Below are positions 24,792 to 32,599 of a stretch of 38,309 nucleotides of DNA, one piece after another. The notes below the pieces were generated by a model that was given only the letters and a program-made list of their open reading frames with translations, was not told where the DNA came from and ran no database searches. The DNA comes from Halanaerobium polyolivorans. GTDB taxonomy: Bacteria; Bacillota; Halanaerobiia; Halanaerobiales; Halanaerobiaceae. The stretch is taken from assembly GCF_020711195.1 (NCBI RefSeq), contig NZ_JAJFAT010000018.1:1-38309 (forward strand). Reading direction: 5' to 3'. The position numbers and the translations under genes are program-made. Positions within the stretch are counted from its first letter, which is position 1; every line of letters starts with the position of its first letter.

Positions 24792-25739
24792 TTACCAAAC
24801 TGGTCTTTCAAATTCAGCGATATTCTCATCAGTAACTTTTGGAGTTTCGAAGTAATTGAAAAATTCTACTTCTTCTCCTCTAGCTAGTTTTACAGCAATC
24901 TCTACTGTGTAATTAGCATCATCAATTGGTGACTGATAAAGAGTTCCATATAAAATATCTCCACTTTGCATTTCATCATAACCATCTGCAAACATTGTGG
25001 CACTTGTCATTTTTAAGTTGTCGCCTCTACCTTCAGATCGAATAGCATTAATTGCACCAACACCCATGTTGTCATCACCTACATAAACACCATCAATCTC
25101 TCCATCATCATATTTAGTTAGATAATTTTCCATAACTTCCTGGGCTCTCTCTCTATTCCAGTCAGCTGGTTGAGTTTCAATTATTTCTATACCAGGATAA
25201 TTAGCTTCTATTTCATCATGGAACCCTTGTGATCTTTCTTCTGCTGTAATATAACCAGGAGTACCCATGATTTCAACTACTCTACCTTCTCCATCAAGTG
25301 CTTCTGCCATCATTTGCGCAGCATACTCTCCCTGAGTAATATTATCAGGACCTGCAAATCCACTAACTAATTCAAAACCACTTTCATCAACTTTTGAGTT
25401 TGCAATGAGAACCGGAATTCCTGCTTGCTGAACCTGTCTTAAAACTGGAACTATTGCTTGACCGGATACAGGCCAGACAACCATTACATCAACATCTTGA
25501 GTCATTAAATCCATTATTTGATCAACCTGTCTCATTGGTTCTCCACGTGCATCTAAAATTGTATATTCTACGCCCATCTCATCTGCTTTTTCTCTAAATG
25601 CTTGATCATGTAAGGTCTGATAACTATCTACACCAGTATTATTCGCAGTCATCCCGATCACAATATCTTCTGCCATTACCATACCACTAGTTGCAATTAA
25701 GATTAAACTCAGAGTTAATAAGATAAATAATTTTTTCAA
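24792..25739 (-). CDS. Periplasmic sugar-binding protein (RbsB/peripla_BP_4 type), system 1
   Basis: This 315-residue substrate-binding protein has a clear signal peptide: MKK, a hydrophobic stretch to residue ~20, and a GMVMAED cleavage region. There is no lipobox Cys, so it should be released into a periplasm. The mature part has the two-lobed pattern of ribose/galactose binding proteins (IVIGMTANNTGVDSYQ, MVVWPVSGQAIVPVLRQ, GVYVGDDNMGVGAINAIR). It starts at TTG 25739 behind GAGGAGG. Flanking hairpins on both sides (25844-25861 and 24741-24779) may raise its mRNA level over its operon partners. The ligand is inferred from neighbours (inositol or relative), not from binding residues. Confidence 0.93.
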   Translation of the reverse strand: MKKLFILLTLSLILIATSGMVMAEDIVIGMTANNTGVDSYQTLHDQAFREKADEMGVEYTILDARGEPMRQVDQIMDLMTQDVDVMVVWPVSGQAIVPVLRQVQQAGIPVLIANSKVDESGFELVSGFAGPDNITQGEYAAQMMAEALDGEGRVVEIMGTPGYITAEERSQGFHDEIEANYPGIEIIETQPADWNRERAQEVMENYLTKYDDGEIDGVYVGDDNMGVGAINAIRSEGRGDNLKMTSATMFADGYDEMQSGDILYGTLYQSPIDDANYTVEIAVKLARGEEVEFFNYFETPKVTDENIAEFERPVW

Positions 25740-25843
25740 TTTAATTTGCCTCCTCTTATTTGTAAAGATAGTCCCTTTTTCTTAATACCCGGCTGCTAAA
25801 ATTTATATTTTCCCTTTTTAATTTTACTATCACCTCCAACATC

Positions 25844-25861
25844 TATAAAAGATCTTTTATA
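25844..25861. repeat. 18-bp perfect palindrome between permease B and the binding protein
   Basis: TATAAAAGATCTTTTATA is a perfect self-complementary sequence in the 136-bp gap. It could form a small intercistronic stem or be a protein site; it does not resemble the GntR operators. Confidence 0.5.
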
Positions 25862-25875
25862 ACTATCAAGACTAA

Positions 25876-26820
25876 TTAAGATTTAAGTGGTTCAAACTTT
25901 TTGCCAATAAAGATTACAAGTATCAAGATACTTCCCATAAAAAGCATATTATAAAATGTGTGTACACCCATTAGGTTTAAACCATTATCTAAAATACCAA
26001 TAACAAAAATTCCACCTAAAGTTCTAACTAAATTACCATATCCACCTTTAAGATCTGTACCACCAAGAACTACTGCAATAATTACCCAAAGGTGATTCAT
26101 TCTTCCTAAAGTAGGAGTAGCAGTATTCATTCTAGAAGCAGCTATTATACCAGCTGTTGCTGCCATAGCTCCACTTAAAACAAAGTTAATTATCAAATGT
26201 TTCTTTACAGCAATCCCTGCCTTTTCAGCAGCATCTTGATTGCCACCAATTGCATATGCATTTCTGCCGTGAGAGGTATTCCTTAAAAAATATTCTCCAA
26301 TTGCCAAAAAAACTAGGAAAATCAAGGCTGGCAAAGGAAAAACTCCTCCTATTCTAGTTGAGGCTAAATAAGTAAATCTTAAATCCGTTCCAAGAATTGC
26401 TCTCTCTCCTGTATAGACAAATAATAGTCCCCTAACTCCTATCATTGCACCTAGAGTAACTATAAACGAATTAATTTCTGCTTTTGCAACAAATATCCCA
26501 TTGATAGCTCCGATAACCATACCTGTTGCTAACGCTGCCAAAACTGATGGTATTATACCTAGCGGCTGAAAACCTATAACAACTGCAGCACATAAGGCAT
26601 ATATCATACCCACTGAAAGGTCAATCTCTCCATTAATCATAAGATATGTCATTCCGATTGCCATTAAACCATTAATAGAAATCTGCAAAAATATATTCTG
26701 AAAATTCCTCAGTGTTAAAAAATTAGCCTGCATTGTACCAAAGAATATTAGACTTAACAACAATATAAACCAGATAGATTGTTTTTTGATAAAATCTGTT
26801 ATTTGTTTTTTCATGCCCAT
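25876..26820 (-). CDS. CUT2 sugar ABC importer permease B, system 1
   Basis: RbsC-family inner-membrane permease, 314 residues with about eight to ten hydrophobic segments. The conserved NGEIDLSVGMIYAL motif (family DLSVG), YAIGGNQDAAEKAGI and VLGGTDLKGGYG loop are present. The start overlaps the stop of permease A by about 10 bp with GGGGG just upstream. With permease A it probably forms a heterodimeric channel, as both lie in the same cassette with a single ATPase and binding protein. Confidence 0.93.
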   Translation of the reverse strand: MGMKKQITDFIKKQSIWFILLLSLIFFGTMQANFLTLRNFQNIFLQISINGLMAIGMTYLMINGEIDLSVGMIYALCAAVVIGFQPLGIIPSVLAALATGMVIGAINGIFVAKAEINSFIVTLGAMIGVRGLLFVYTGERAILGTDLRFTYLASTRIGGVFPLPALIFLVFLAIGEYFLRNTSHGRNAYAIGGNQDAAEKAGIAVKKHLIINFVLSGAMAATAGIIAASRMNTATPTLGRMNHLWVIIAVVLGGTDLKGGYGNLVRTLGGIFVIGILDNGLNLMGVHTFYNMLFMGSILILVIFIGKKFEPLKS

Positions 26821-27791
26821 AGTTTCCCCCTTTTAGAGGCAACATCCATCCAGACAGCACCAATTATAATTCCCCACTGTACAATCCATTGAACATAATA
26901 GGGGAAACCCATAATTATAAATGCATTGGTTAGAAAACCTAATATTAATACACCAATTAAAGTTTTTATTACACTTCCTGAACCACCAAACAAACTGGTT
27001 CCACCAAGTACAACTGCTGTAAGAACTGTAAATTCATAACCTTCACCAATATAGTTTTGAGCTGCCATCAATCTTGATCCCATCATAATTCCTGCTAAAG
27101 CAGTAGTTAAACCAGTAACAATAAATGTTATAAATGTAATAAAACTTTCATTTATACCTGTATACTCACTAGCCGTCCTATTTCCACCTAAAGCAAAGAG
27201 ATATTTCCCATAAACTGTTTTATTGAGGATTATATGAAATAATATGACCAAGCCTCCAAAGATGATAACAGGAGTCGGGATTCTTAAAATATAACCTCTA
27301 CCGAAAAATCTAAACCAAGCTTCATCCGGTCGGGATATTGCAGAATAAGTTCCTCCGGTGTAAATCAAAGTTACCGCCTGTAAAACTGTGAGCATACCAA
27401 GAGTAACAATCATCGAATTTAGTTTTATATAACCAACCAGGGTACCATTAATGATACCTATTAAAATACCTACACCTAAAGTTATTATTATTGCCGGTAC
27501 TGGACCGATTTTATCGTGTAAATTGATTACAACCACAGTTGTAAGTGATAAAAGTGAACCAATTGATAAATCAAAATTACCACTAATTAATAGAAAAGTT
27601 ATCCCACATGCCATTACTCCAGTAATTGAAACCTGCCTTAAAACCAGTATAATATTTCTTGCACTTAAAAAACGATCTGATACCAAAGAAACACTAAATA
27701 ATAATAAAGCAAAAAATATTAATATTCCCTGGTTTTTAATAATCCCTAATATCTTTTCTTTATTGATTTTACCCGTTTTGCCATTACTCAT
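26811..27791 (-). CDS. CUT2 sugar ABC importer permease A, system 1
   Basis: RbsC-family permease of ~326 residues. Multiple membrane segments and the motifs SGNFDLSIGSLLSL, FALGGNRTASEYTGI and VLGGTSLFGGSG define it. The frame opens at an ATG at 27824, but GAGGGGG lies 7 bp before ATG 27791, so the shorter protein (MSNGKTGK...) is chosen. It follows the E2 gene by about 87 bp and overlaps permease B. Two distinct permease genes in a CUT2 system is less common than one. Confidence 0.93.
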   Translation of the reverse strand: MSNGKTGKINKEKILGIIKNQGILIFFALLLFSVSLVSDRFLSARNIILVLRQVSITGVMACGITFLLISGNFDLSIGSLLSLTTVVVINLHDKIGPVPAIIITLGVGILIGIINGTLVGYIKLNSMIVTLGMLTVLQAVTLIYTGGTYSAISRPDEAWFRFFGRGYILRIPTPVIIFGGLVILFHIILNKTVYGKYLFALGGNRTASEYTGINESFITFITFIVTGLTTALAGIMMGSRLMAAQNYIGEGYEFTVLTAVVLGGTSLFGGSGSVIKTLIGVLILGFLTNAFIIMGFPYYVQWIVQWGIIIGAVWMDVASKRGKLWA

Positions 27792-27877
27792 TACCTGTCC
27801 CCCTCTGTAGTAATACTCATTCAAACTTATAACTTAGATAATTAATCATATTTTGCCAAGATATGATGTTTTAATAA

Positions 27878-29182
27878 TTATGCTAATAATAAGCTAACTG
27901 GATTTTCTAAAGCACTTTTAATCTTCTGTAAAAATTCTGCAGCTGGTGCTCCATCAACCGCTCGATGATCATAAGCCATACTTAACCAGAGCATTGGTCT
28001 AATTGTAATCTCTCCCTCAATAGGAACTACTTCATCTGAGATATGCCCCACTCCTAAAATTGCTGCTTCAGGCTGATTTACAATTGGTGAAAATATCTCT
28101 GTCTCAAATCCACCAAGATTGGTTATGGTAAAAGTTCCACCACTAAGATCATCATTACTTAACTTACCTTCTCTAGCTTTTTCAACTAAGGCTTTTCTTG
28201 CTTTTGCAATTTCTTCTAAACTTTTTTTGCCTGCATTTTTGATTACCGGTACTACTAATCCATCTGCAACATCTACTGCAAGACCTATATTTATACTGCC
28301 TTTGACTACCATTCTGTCGTGACTGATATGAGAATTGATTTTTGGATATTTTTGTAGCATTCTTGAAGCAACTAAGATTAAAATGTCTGAATAAGAAATA
28401 TGTTCTTCTGATAGTGCTTTAATCTCTTCCCGCATAGCTTTGATCTGCTTCATATCAACTTTCACTGTTGTAGTTACCTGTGGGACTTCCTGAAAGCTCT
28501 GGGTCATCCTCCTTGAAATTACCTTTCTTAAACCTCTAAATTCAATTTCTTGATCAGATTCAGTATTTTGCAGATTATAATTTTCTAAGTCACTGCTCCG
28601 TATTCTTCCACCAGCACCTGTTCCTTCTAAAGTATTTAAATCTATTCCTCTTGCTGCAGCTTTCTTTTCGGCTGTTGGAGTTGCTGAAGGTAGATTTTTA
28701 TTTATGTAATCTCTAACGTCAGCTTCTATTACTGCTGCTCTGCCATCACTTGCTTGGATTTCACTTAGCTCAATGTTTTTTTCTTTTGCCAACCTTTTTG
28801 CTGCAGGTGAAGCTTTGATTTTTTCGCCTTCTGCCCGAACTACTTTTTCAATCTTTTTATCTGCTTTTTCTTTTTTGGTTGTTTCTTCTAAATCAGCTTT
28901 TTCACTGCTCTCACTAGCAAAATTCAGACTATCTATATCTTCGCCTTCTGCAGCAATTATAGCAACAACATCTCCTATTGGAGCTGATTCATTTTCGTTA
29001 ATAAAAATTTTAGCCAAAACACCAGCTTCTTCAGCTTCAACTTCCAAGCTAGCTTTATCTGTTTCTACTTCAAATAGAGGATCACCTGCTTCTATACTAT
29101 CACCCTCTTTTGCAAACCAATTAAAAATTGTACCCTCTGTCATTGTTTCTCCGAATTTAGGCATTTTCACCTCATAAGCCAA
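27878..29182 (-). CDS. Dihydrolipoamide acyltransferase (E2) of a 2-oxoacid/acetoin dehydrogenase complex
   Basis: This core subunit accepts an acyl group on lipoate and transfers it to CoA. Domain order in the 434 residues: one lipoyl domain (1-80, lipoyl Lys43 in VETDKASLEV); a first subunit-binding domain (about 120-160, SPAAKRLAKEKNIELSEI); a second subunit-binding domain (about 170-205, PTAEKKAAARGIDL...GAGGRI); and the catalytic domain to the end, with active-site AYDHRAVDGAPAAEF. Two subunit-binding domains is unusual; most E2 proteins have one. The TTG start lies behind GAGGTG and yields the canonical N-terminus MAYEVKMPKFGETM. It is 23 bp from E1 beta and belongs to the same operon as the importer and iolG. 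Confidence 0.95.
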   Translation of the reverse strand: MAYEVKMPKFGETMTEGTIFNWFAKEGDSIEAGDPLFEVETDKASLEVEAEEAGVLAKIFINENESAPIGDVVAIIAAEGEDIDSLNFASESSEKADLEETTKKEKADKKIEKVVRAEGEKIKASPAAKRLAKEKNIELSEIQASDGRAAVIEADVRDYINKNLPSATPTAEKKAAARGIDLNTLEGTGAGGRIRSSDLENYNLQNTESDQEIEFRGLRKVISRRMTQSFQEVPQVTTTVKVDMKQIKAMREEIKALSEEHISYSDILILVASRMLQKYPKINSHISHDRMVVKGSINIGLAVDVADGLVVPVIKNAGKKSLEEIAKARKALVEKAREGKLSNDDLSGGTFTITNLGGFETEIFSPIVNQPEAAILGVGHISDEVVPIEGEITIRPMLWLSMAYDHRAVDGAPAAEFLQKIKSALENPVSLLLA

Positions 29183-29205
29183 CTAAATCACCTCTTTAAT
29201 ATAAT

Positions 29206-30189
29206 TTATAAATAACAAGTCTTTTTTATTGCTTCTTTAATATCTTCTAGATCTGGCATCGCAAAATTTTCTAGTTTTTCATTATAGGGAGTTGGTACAT
29301 CCAAACCCGCTACCCTCTGTAGAGGTGCATCAAGATAATAAAAAGCATCACTTTCAAAAATTTTAGCGGCTATTTCTGCCCCAAAACCTCCTCTTTTGAC
29401 TGCCTCGTGTACAACAATTAATCTTCCTGTTTTTGACACAGACTTAATTATTGTTTCTTCATCAAAAGGTACTAAAGTTAATGGATCAATCACTTCAACC
29501 TTAATCCCCTCTTCTTTTTCCATCATTTCAGCTGCTTTTAATGCTTTGGGCAATAAATAAGAATTTGCAACCAGGGTAACATCACTACCCTCTCTTTTAA
29601 TGTCAGCCTGTCCAAAAGGAATCAAATATTCTTCTTCGGGAACTTCGCCTTTAAAACCATAAGCCATCTTTTGCTCAATAAACATTACAGGATTATCGTC
29701 CCTAATAGCTGTTTTTAATAAACCTTTAGCATCATAAGGAGTTGAAGGCATCACAACTTTTAAGCCTGGTACATGCATAAACCATGCTTCTAAACTCTGA
29801 GAGTGCTGAGCAGCACTACCTCTTCCACCTCCACCTTGAGTTCTGATAACAAGTGGTACATCAACTTTACCTCCAAACATATATCTCATTTTAGCGGCTT
29901 GATTTACTATTTGATCCATAGCAACAGTTGTAAAATCGATATACATCAATTCTGCAATTGGCCTCATACCTGTAATAGCAGCACCTAAAGCACTACCGAT
30001 AAGAGCAGATTCAGAAATAGGAGTATTTCTAATTCTTTCTTTGCCATATTTATCTAAAAGACCTGCTGTTACTCCATAAATTCCACCATGCTCTGCAATA
30101 TCTTCACCCATAACGAATACATTTTCGTCACGGTCCATTTCTTCAATTATTGCTTCTTTCAAAGCATCTTTTACAGTTATTGTTCTCAT
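29206..30189 (-). CDS. TPP-dependent dehydrogenase E1 component, beta subunit (AcoB/PdhB type)
   Basis: This 327-residue beta chain is typical of pyruvate or acetoin dehydrogenase E1. It contains VKDALKEAIIEEMDRDENVFVMGEDI, the GIYGVTAGLLDKYG region, NTPISESALIGSALGAA, AELMYIDF and RTQGGGGRGSAAQHSQSLEAW, with the family His pair region. The C-terminal transketolase-like domain includes VVHEAVKRGGFGAEIAA. It is 29 bp after E1 alpha and 23 bp before E2. The beta sequence alone does not tell pyruvate from acetoin or another acyloin. The sugar-catabolic context favours an acyloin-type C-C cleavage (inference). Confidence 0.95.
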   Translation of the reverse strand: MRTITVKDALKEAIIEEMDRDENVFVMGEDIAEHGGIYGVTAGLLDKYGKERIRNTPISESALIGSALGAAITGMRPIAELMYIDFTTVAMDQIVNQAAKMRYMFGGKVDVPLVIRTQGGGGRGSAAQHSQSLEAWFMHVPGLKVVMPSTPYDAKGLLKTAIRDDNPVMFIEQKMAYGFKGEVPEEEYLIPFGQADIKREGSDVTLVANSYLLPKALKAAEMMEKEEGIKVEVIDPLTLVPFDEETIIKSVSKTGRLIVVHEAVKRGGFGAEIAAKIFESDAFYYLDAPLQRVAGLDVPTPYNEKLENFAMPDLEDIKEAIKKTCYL

Positions 30190-30218
30190 AATCTAAACTC
30201 CTTCCCCCAAAAAATAAT

Positions 30219-31181
30219 TTATTTAGAAAAAACATCCTCAAATACAACTTCAAGTTCTGGATCTGGACTCTCTTTAGCAAATTTAACTGCAGCTTCAACT
30301 TCATTTTCTACTTTTTCTTCGATTTCAGCTAGCTCCTCAGAAGTAAATCCTGCAGTTTCAATTAAATAATTCTTATAATTTTTAATTGGACATCTTTTTT
30401 TCCATTTTTCAACTTCTTCTTCATCCCTATAAACACATGGGTCACCAACAAAATGACCTTTTATTCGATATGTTTTAGCCTCAATCAATGAAGGACCTCC
30501 ACCATTTCTAGCTCTTTTAACAGCTTCACCAACTGTTTCATAAACATCTAAAACATCATTACCATCAACAATAACACCCGGAATATCATAACTGGCTGCA
30601 CGTGATGCTACATCTTTAACAGAGAGCATCTCATCAGCTGGACCAGTTAAACCATATAAGTTATTTTCACAAACAAAAACAACTGGCAAATCCCAAATAG
30701 CTGCCATATTTAAAGCTTCATGAAAAGAACCTTCATTTGTTGCTCCATCACCAAAAAAACAGATAGTAACTTGATCTGTACCCCTCATCTTTGATGATAA
30801 AGCAGATCCAGCAGCTATTGGTAAACCAGCACCCACAATCCCATTTGCACCCAAAATGCCTATATCAGGATCAGCAATATGCATTGATCCACCTTTACCT
30901 TTGCAGTATCCGGTACCTTTGGCTAATAATTCTGCTGCCATTTTATCCACCAGGCCACCTTTAGCAATACAGTGACCATGACCCCTATGAGTACTTGTAA
31001 TAAGATCATCATTATTTAAATTACTGCATGCTCCAACTGCAACAGCTTCTTCACCTGTATAAACATGCATTGGCCCTCTGACAAGACCTTGATTAAATAA
31101 CTTTACAGCATTATCTTCAAATAATCTTATTTTATACATCTTTTCATACATATCAAGTAATGTTTCTTTTGATCTCTCCAC
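30219..31181 (-). CDS. TPP-dependent dehydrogenase E1 component, alpha subunit (AcoA/PdhA type)
   Basis: TPP-binding subunit of the complex, 320 residues. The TPP motif runs from GDGATNEGSFHEALNMAAIW to CENN, and the catalytic-loop region has HRGHGHCIAKG and KGKGGSMHIAD. The alpha chain is short and lacks a phosphorylation-loop extension, like bacterial acetoin dehydrogenase AcoA. Translation starts at GTG 31181 after AGGGGG. It is the first gene of a twelve-gene unit ending with the M24 hydrolase. A consensus promoter and two GntR-type operators lie in the 375-bp leader. Confidence 0.95.
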   Translation of the reverse strand: MERSKETLLDMYEKMYKIRLFEDNAVKLFNQGLVRGPMHVYTGEEAVAVGACSNLNNDDLITSTHRGHGHCIAKGGLVDKMAAELLAKGTGYCKGKGGSMHIADPDIGILGANGIVGAGLPIAAGSALSSKMRGTDQVTICFFGDGATNEGSFHEALNMAAIWDLPVVFVCENNLYGLTGPADEMLSVKDVASRAASYDIPGVIVDGNDVLDVYETVGEAVKRARNGGGPSLIEAKTYRIKGHFVGDPCVYRDEEEVEKWKKRCPIKNYKNYLIETAGFTSEELAEIEEKVENEVEAAVKFAKESPDPELEVVFEDVFSK

Positions 31182-31256
31182 AAAAATAACCCCCTATTTA
31201 AAAATATTTGCTATACAATCGCTTTTATTACAACTATTGATTGTTTAATCTAATAA

Positions 31257-31274
31257 TTAACTGTTAACAGTTAA
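31257..31274. promoter_or_regulatory. GntR-type operator, promoter-distal copy, E1 operon leader
   Basis: TTAACTGTTAACAGTTAA, a perfect 18-bp palindrome identical to the site at 19057. It lies about 125 bp downstream of the predicted start and 92 bp centre-to-centre-scale upstream of the E1 alpha GTG. Paired with the 31366 copy about 108 bp away, it could allow cooperative looping or roadblock of elongating polymerase. Confidence 0.75.
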
Positions 31275-31365
31275 TTCTAAAAAATTTTTATAATATTAGT
31301 TTGAATACTACTATATAGAATCTTTTTCCAAAAGAATTAAAATTCAGCTTAATTTGTTAAGTTAA

Positions 31366-31381
31366 TAACTGTTAACAGTTA
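31366..31381. promoter_or_regulatory. GntR-type operator, promoter-proximal copy, E1 operon leader
   Basis: TAACTGTTAACAGTTA is a perfect 16-bp palindrome beginning about 24 bp downstream of the -10 box, placing it at roughly +18 to +33. This is the same position relative to the promoter as the site before the second GntR gene, typical of repression by blocking clearance. Confidence 0.8.
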
Positions 31382-31404
31382 ATTATTAATATTGAATTTG
31401 TTTA

Positions 31405-31433
31405 AGTATACCGCAATTACTTTGATTTGTCAA
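31405..31433 (-). promoter_or_regulatory. Sigma-A promoter of the E1/importer/iolG operon
   Basis: Perfect -35 TTGACA (31428-31433), exactly 17 bp spacer, -10 TATACT (31405-31410) on the minus strand; start expected near 31398. This and the two operators account for most of the 375-bp non-coding stretch 31182-31556; the remainder is the hairpin structure at 31457-31533. Confidence 0.85.
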
Positions 31434-31456
31434 AATTATTAGAAATTTTTTATAAA

Positions 31457-31533
31457 CGGGATTTTATTTTTTTATAAGATCAGATTATCTTATAAAATCA
31501 AGAAGGAGAATTTATTGGGCAAGTAAAATCCCG
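31457..31533 (-). terminator. Nested hairpins downstream of binding-protein gene 2
   Basis: An outer perfect 10-bp stem (31457-31466 with 31524-31533) encloses an inner perfect 11-bp stem (31470-31480 with 31487-31497, 6-nt loop). Minus-strand sequence after the outer stem is TTTATAAAAAATTTCT, only partly T-rich. It probably ends the importer 2 transcript before the E1 promoter. Confidence 0.65.
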
Positions 31534-31556
31534 CTTATATTTGAGGTATTAAATTT

Positions 31557-32522
31557 TTAGTCTAAAAATTCATCGACATTGTTTTTGTCTACAACAATAC
31601 AAGGTACTATAACTTCAGGTGCTACCTCTTTGCCATTAAGAAAATCGACAGCTGCTTTAACAGATTCATAGGCCTGCATATCTGGAACACTTTCTACAGT
31701 AGCCAACATTTCGCCATTATTAACTGAAACTAAAGCATCATTAATTGCATCAAAACCAACAACTTTAACTTGATTTTGCATTCCTGCTGCCCTAATAGCT
31801 CTTATTGCACCAAGTGCCATTTCATCATTTGAACTTATAATGAGATCTAAATCCGGATTGCTGACTAAAAAGTTTTCTGTAACACTCATTCCCTGTGATC
31901 TATCATAATTTGCAGCTTGTGAAGCAACTACTTCTAAATCTGGATACTGATCGATAACATTATTATAGCCAACCAATCTTTCTTCAGCTGTTGAATGTCC
32001 CCTTACTCCTTCTAATATAGCAATTTTACCACTACCATTTAATTCTTGGGCTACATATTCTGCTATATCACTGGCAGCATCAACATTATCCATTCCTACA
32101 AAAGTAACTATTTCTCCTCCAGCTGCAGTGGTATCTACAATAACAACTGGTATACCGCGCTCATTAGCCTGATTAATTGCCGGAACAATAGCTTCGGGTC
32201 CAACTGGATTTATTACAATTGCATCCATCTCTCTTTCGATCATATCTTCAACTAAGTTTAACTGTCCTTCTGCATCAGTATGTTCCTGTGCTGAAACCCA
32301 AGTTAGATTAATATTGAAATCAAATGCAGCTTCTTCAGCACCATCTTTCATTCTTGCAAAATAAGGATTTGCCATTGTCTTAACAATAAAACCAATATTA
32401 TATTCAGCTTCCTCTTCATCAACACCAATTACATCATCTTGGGCTTGAACAGCTATGTTTAAAAATCCAAAAGTAATAAGCATGAAACTTAAAAATATAA
32501 TTAAAATATTTGTTTTTTTCAT
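31557..32522 (-). CDS. Periplasmic sugar-binding protein (RbsB type), system 2
   Basis: This 321-residue binding protein has a signal peptide (MKKTNILIIFLSFMLITF, cleavage near VQAQD) and no lipobox Cys. The mature part shows ribose-binding-protein features: NIGFIVKTMANPYFARMKDGAEEAA, AIVINPVGPEAIVPAINQAN, IPVVIVDTT and SNDEMALGAIRAIRAAG. It is the last gene of the importer 2 unit, 78 bp after the permease, and is followed by nested hairpins. The ligand is not readable, but a shared operator family links this system to the iolG operon, so a related sugar or cyclitol is likely. Confidence 0.93.
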   Translation of the reverse strand: MKKTNILIIFLSFMLITFGFLNIAVQAQDDVIGVDEEEAEYNIGFIVKTMANPYFARMKDGAEEAAFDFNINLTWVSAQEHTDAEGQLNLVEDMIEREMDAIVINPVGPEAIVPAINQANERGIPVVIVDTTAAGGEIVTFVGMDNVDAASDIAEYVAQELNGSGKIAILEGVRGHSTAEERLVGYNNVIDQYPDLEVVASQAANYDRSQGMSVTENFLVSNPDLDLIISSNDEMALGAIRAIRAAGMQNQVKVVGFDAINDALVSVNNGEMLATVESVPDMQAYESVKAAVDFLNGKEVAPEVIVPCIVVDKNNVDEFLD

Positions 32523-32599
32523 TTGTATTCCCCTTTTTTTTAGATTATTACTTCAAAAAATCGTTCTCTTAAATTACCCCCTCTCTCTAAGCTAATATT

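Noticed and set aside
27878-31181. E1/E2 genes as a housekeeping pyruvate dehydrogenase
   Set aside because: They are cotranscribed with a sugar importer and iolG and carry pathway operators; an anaerobe of this kind would usually use pyruvate:ferredoxin oxidoreductase. Not excluded.
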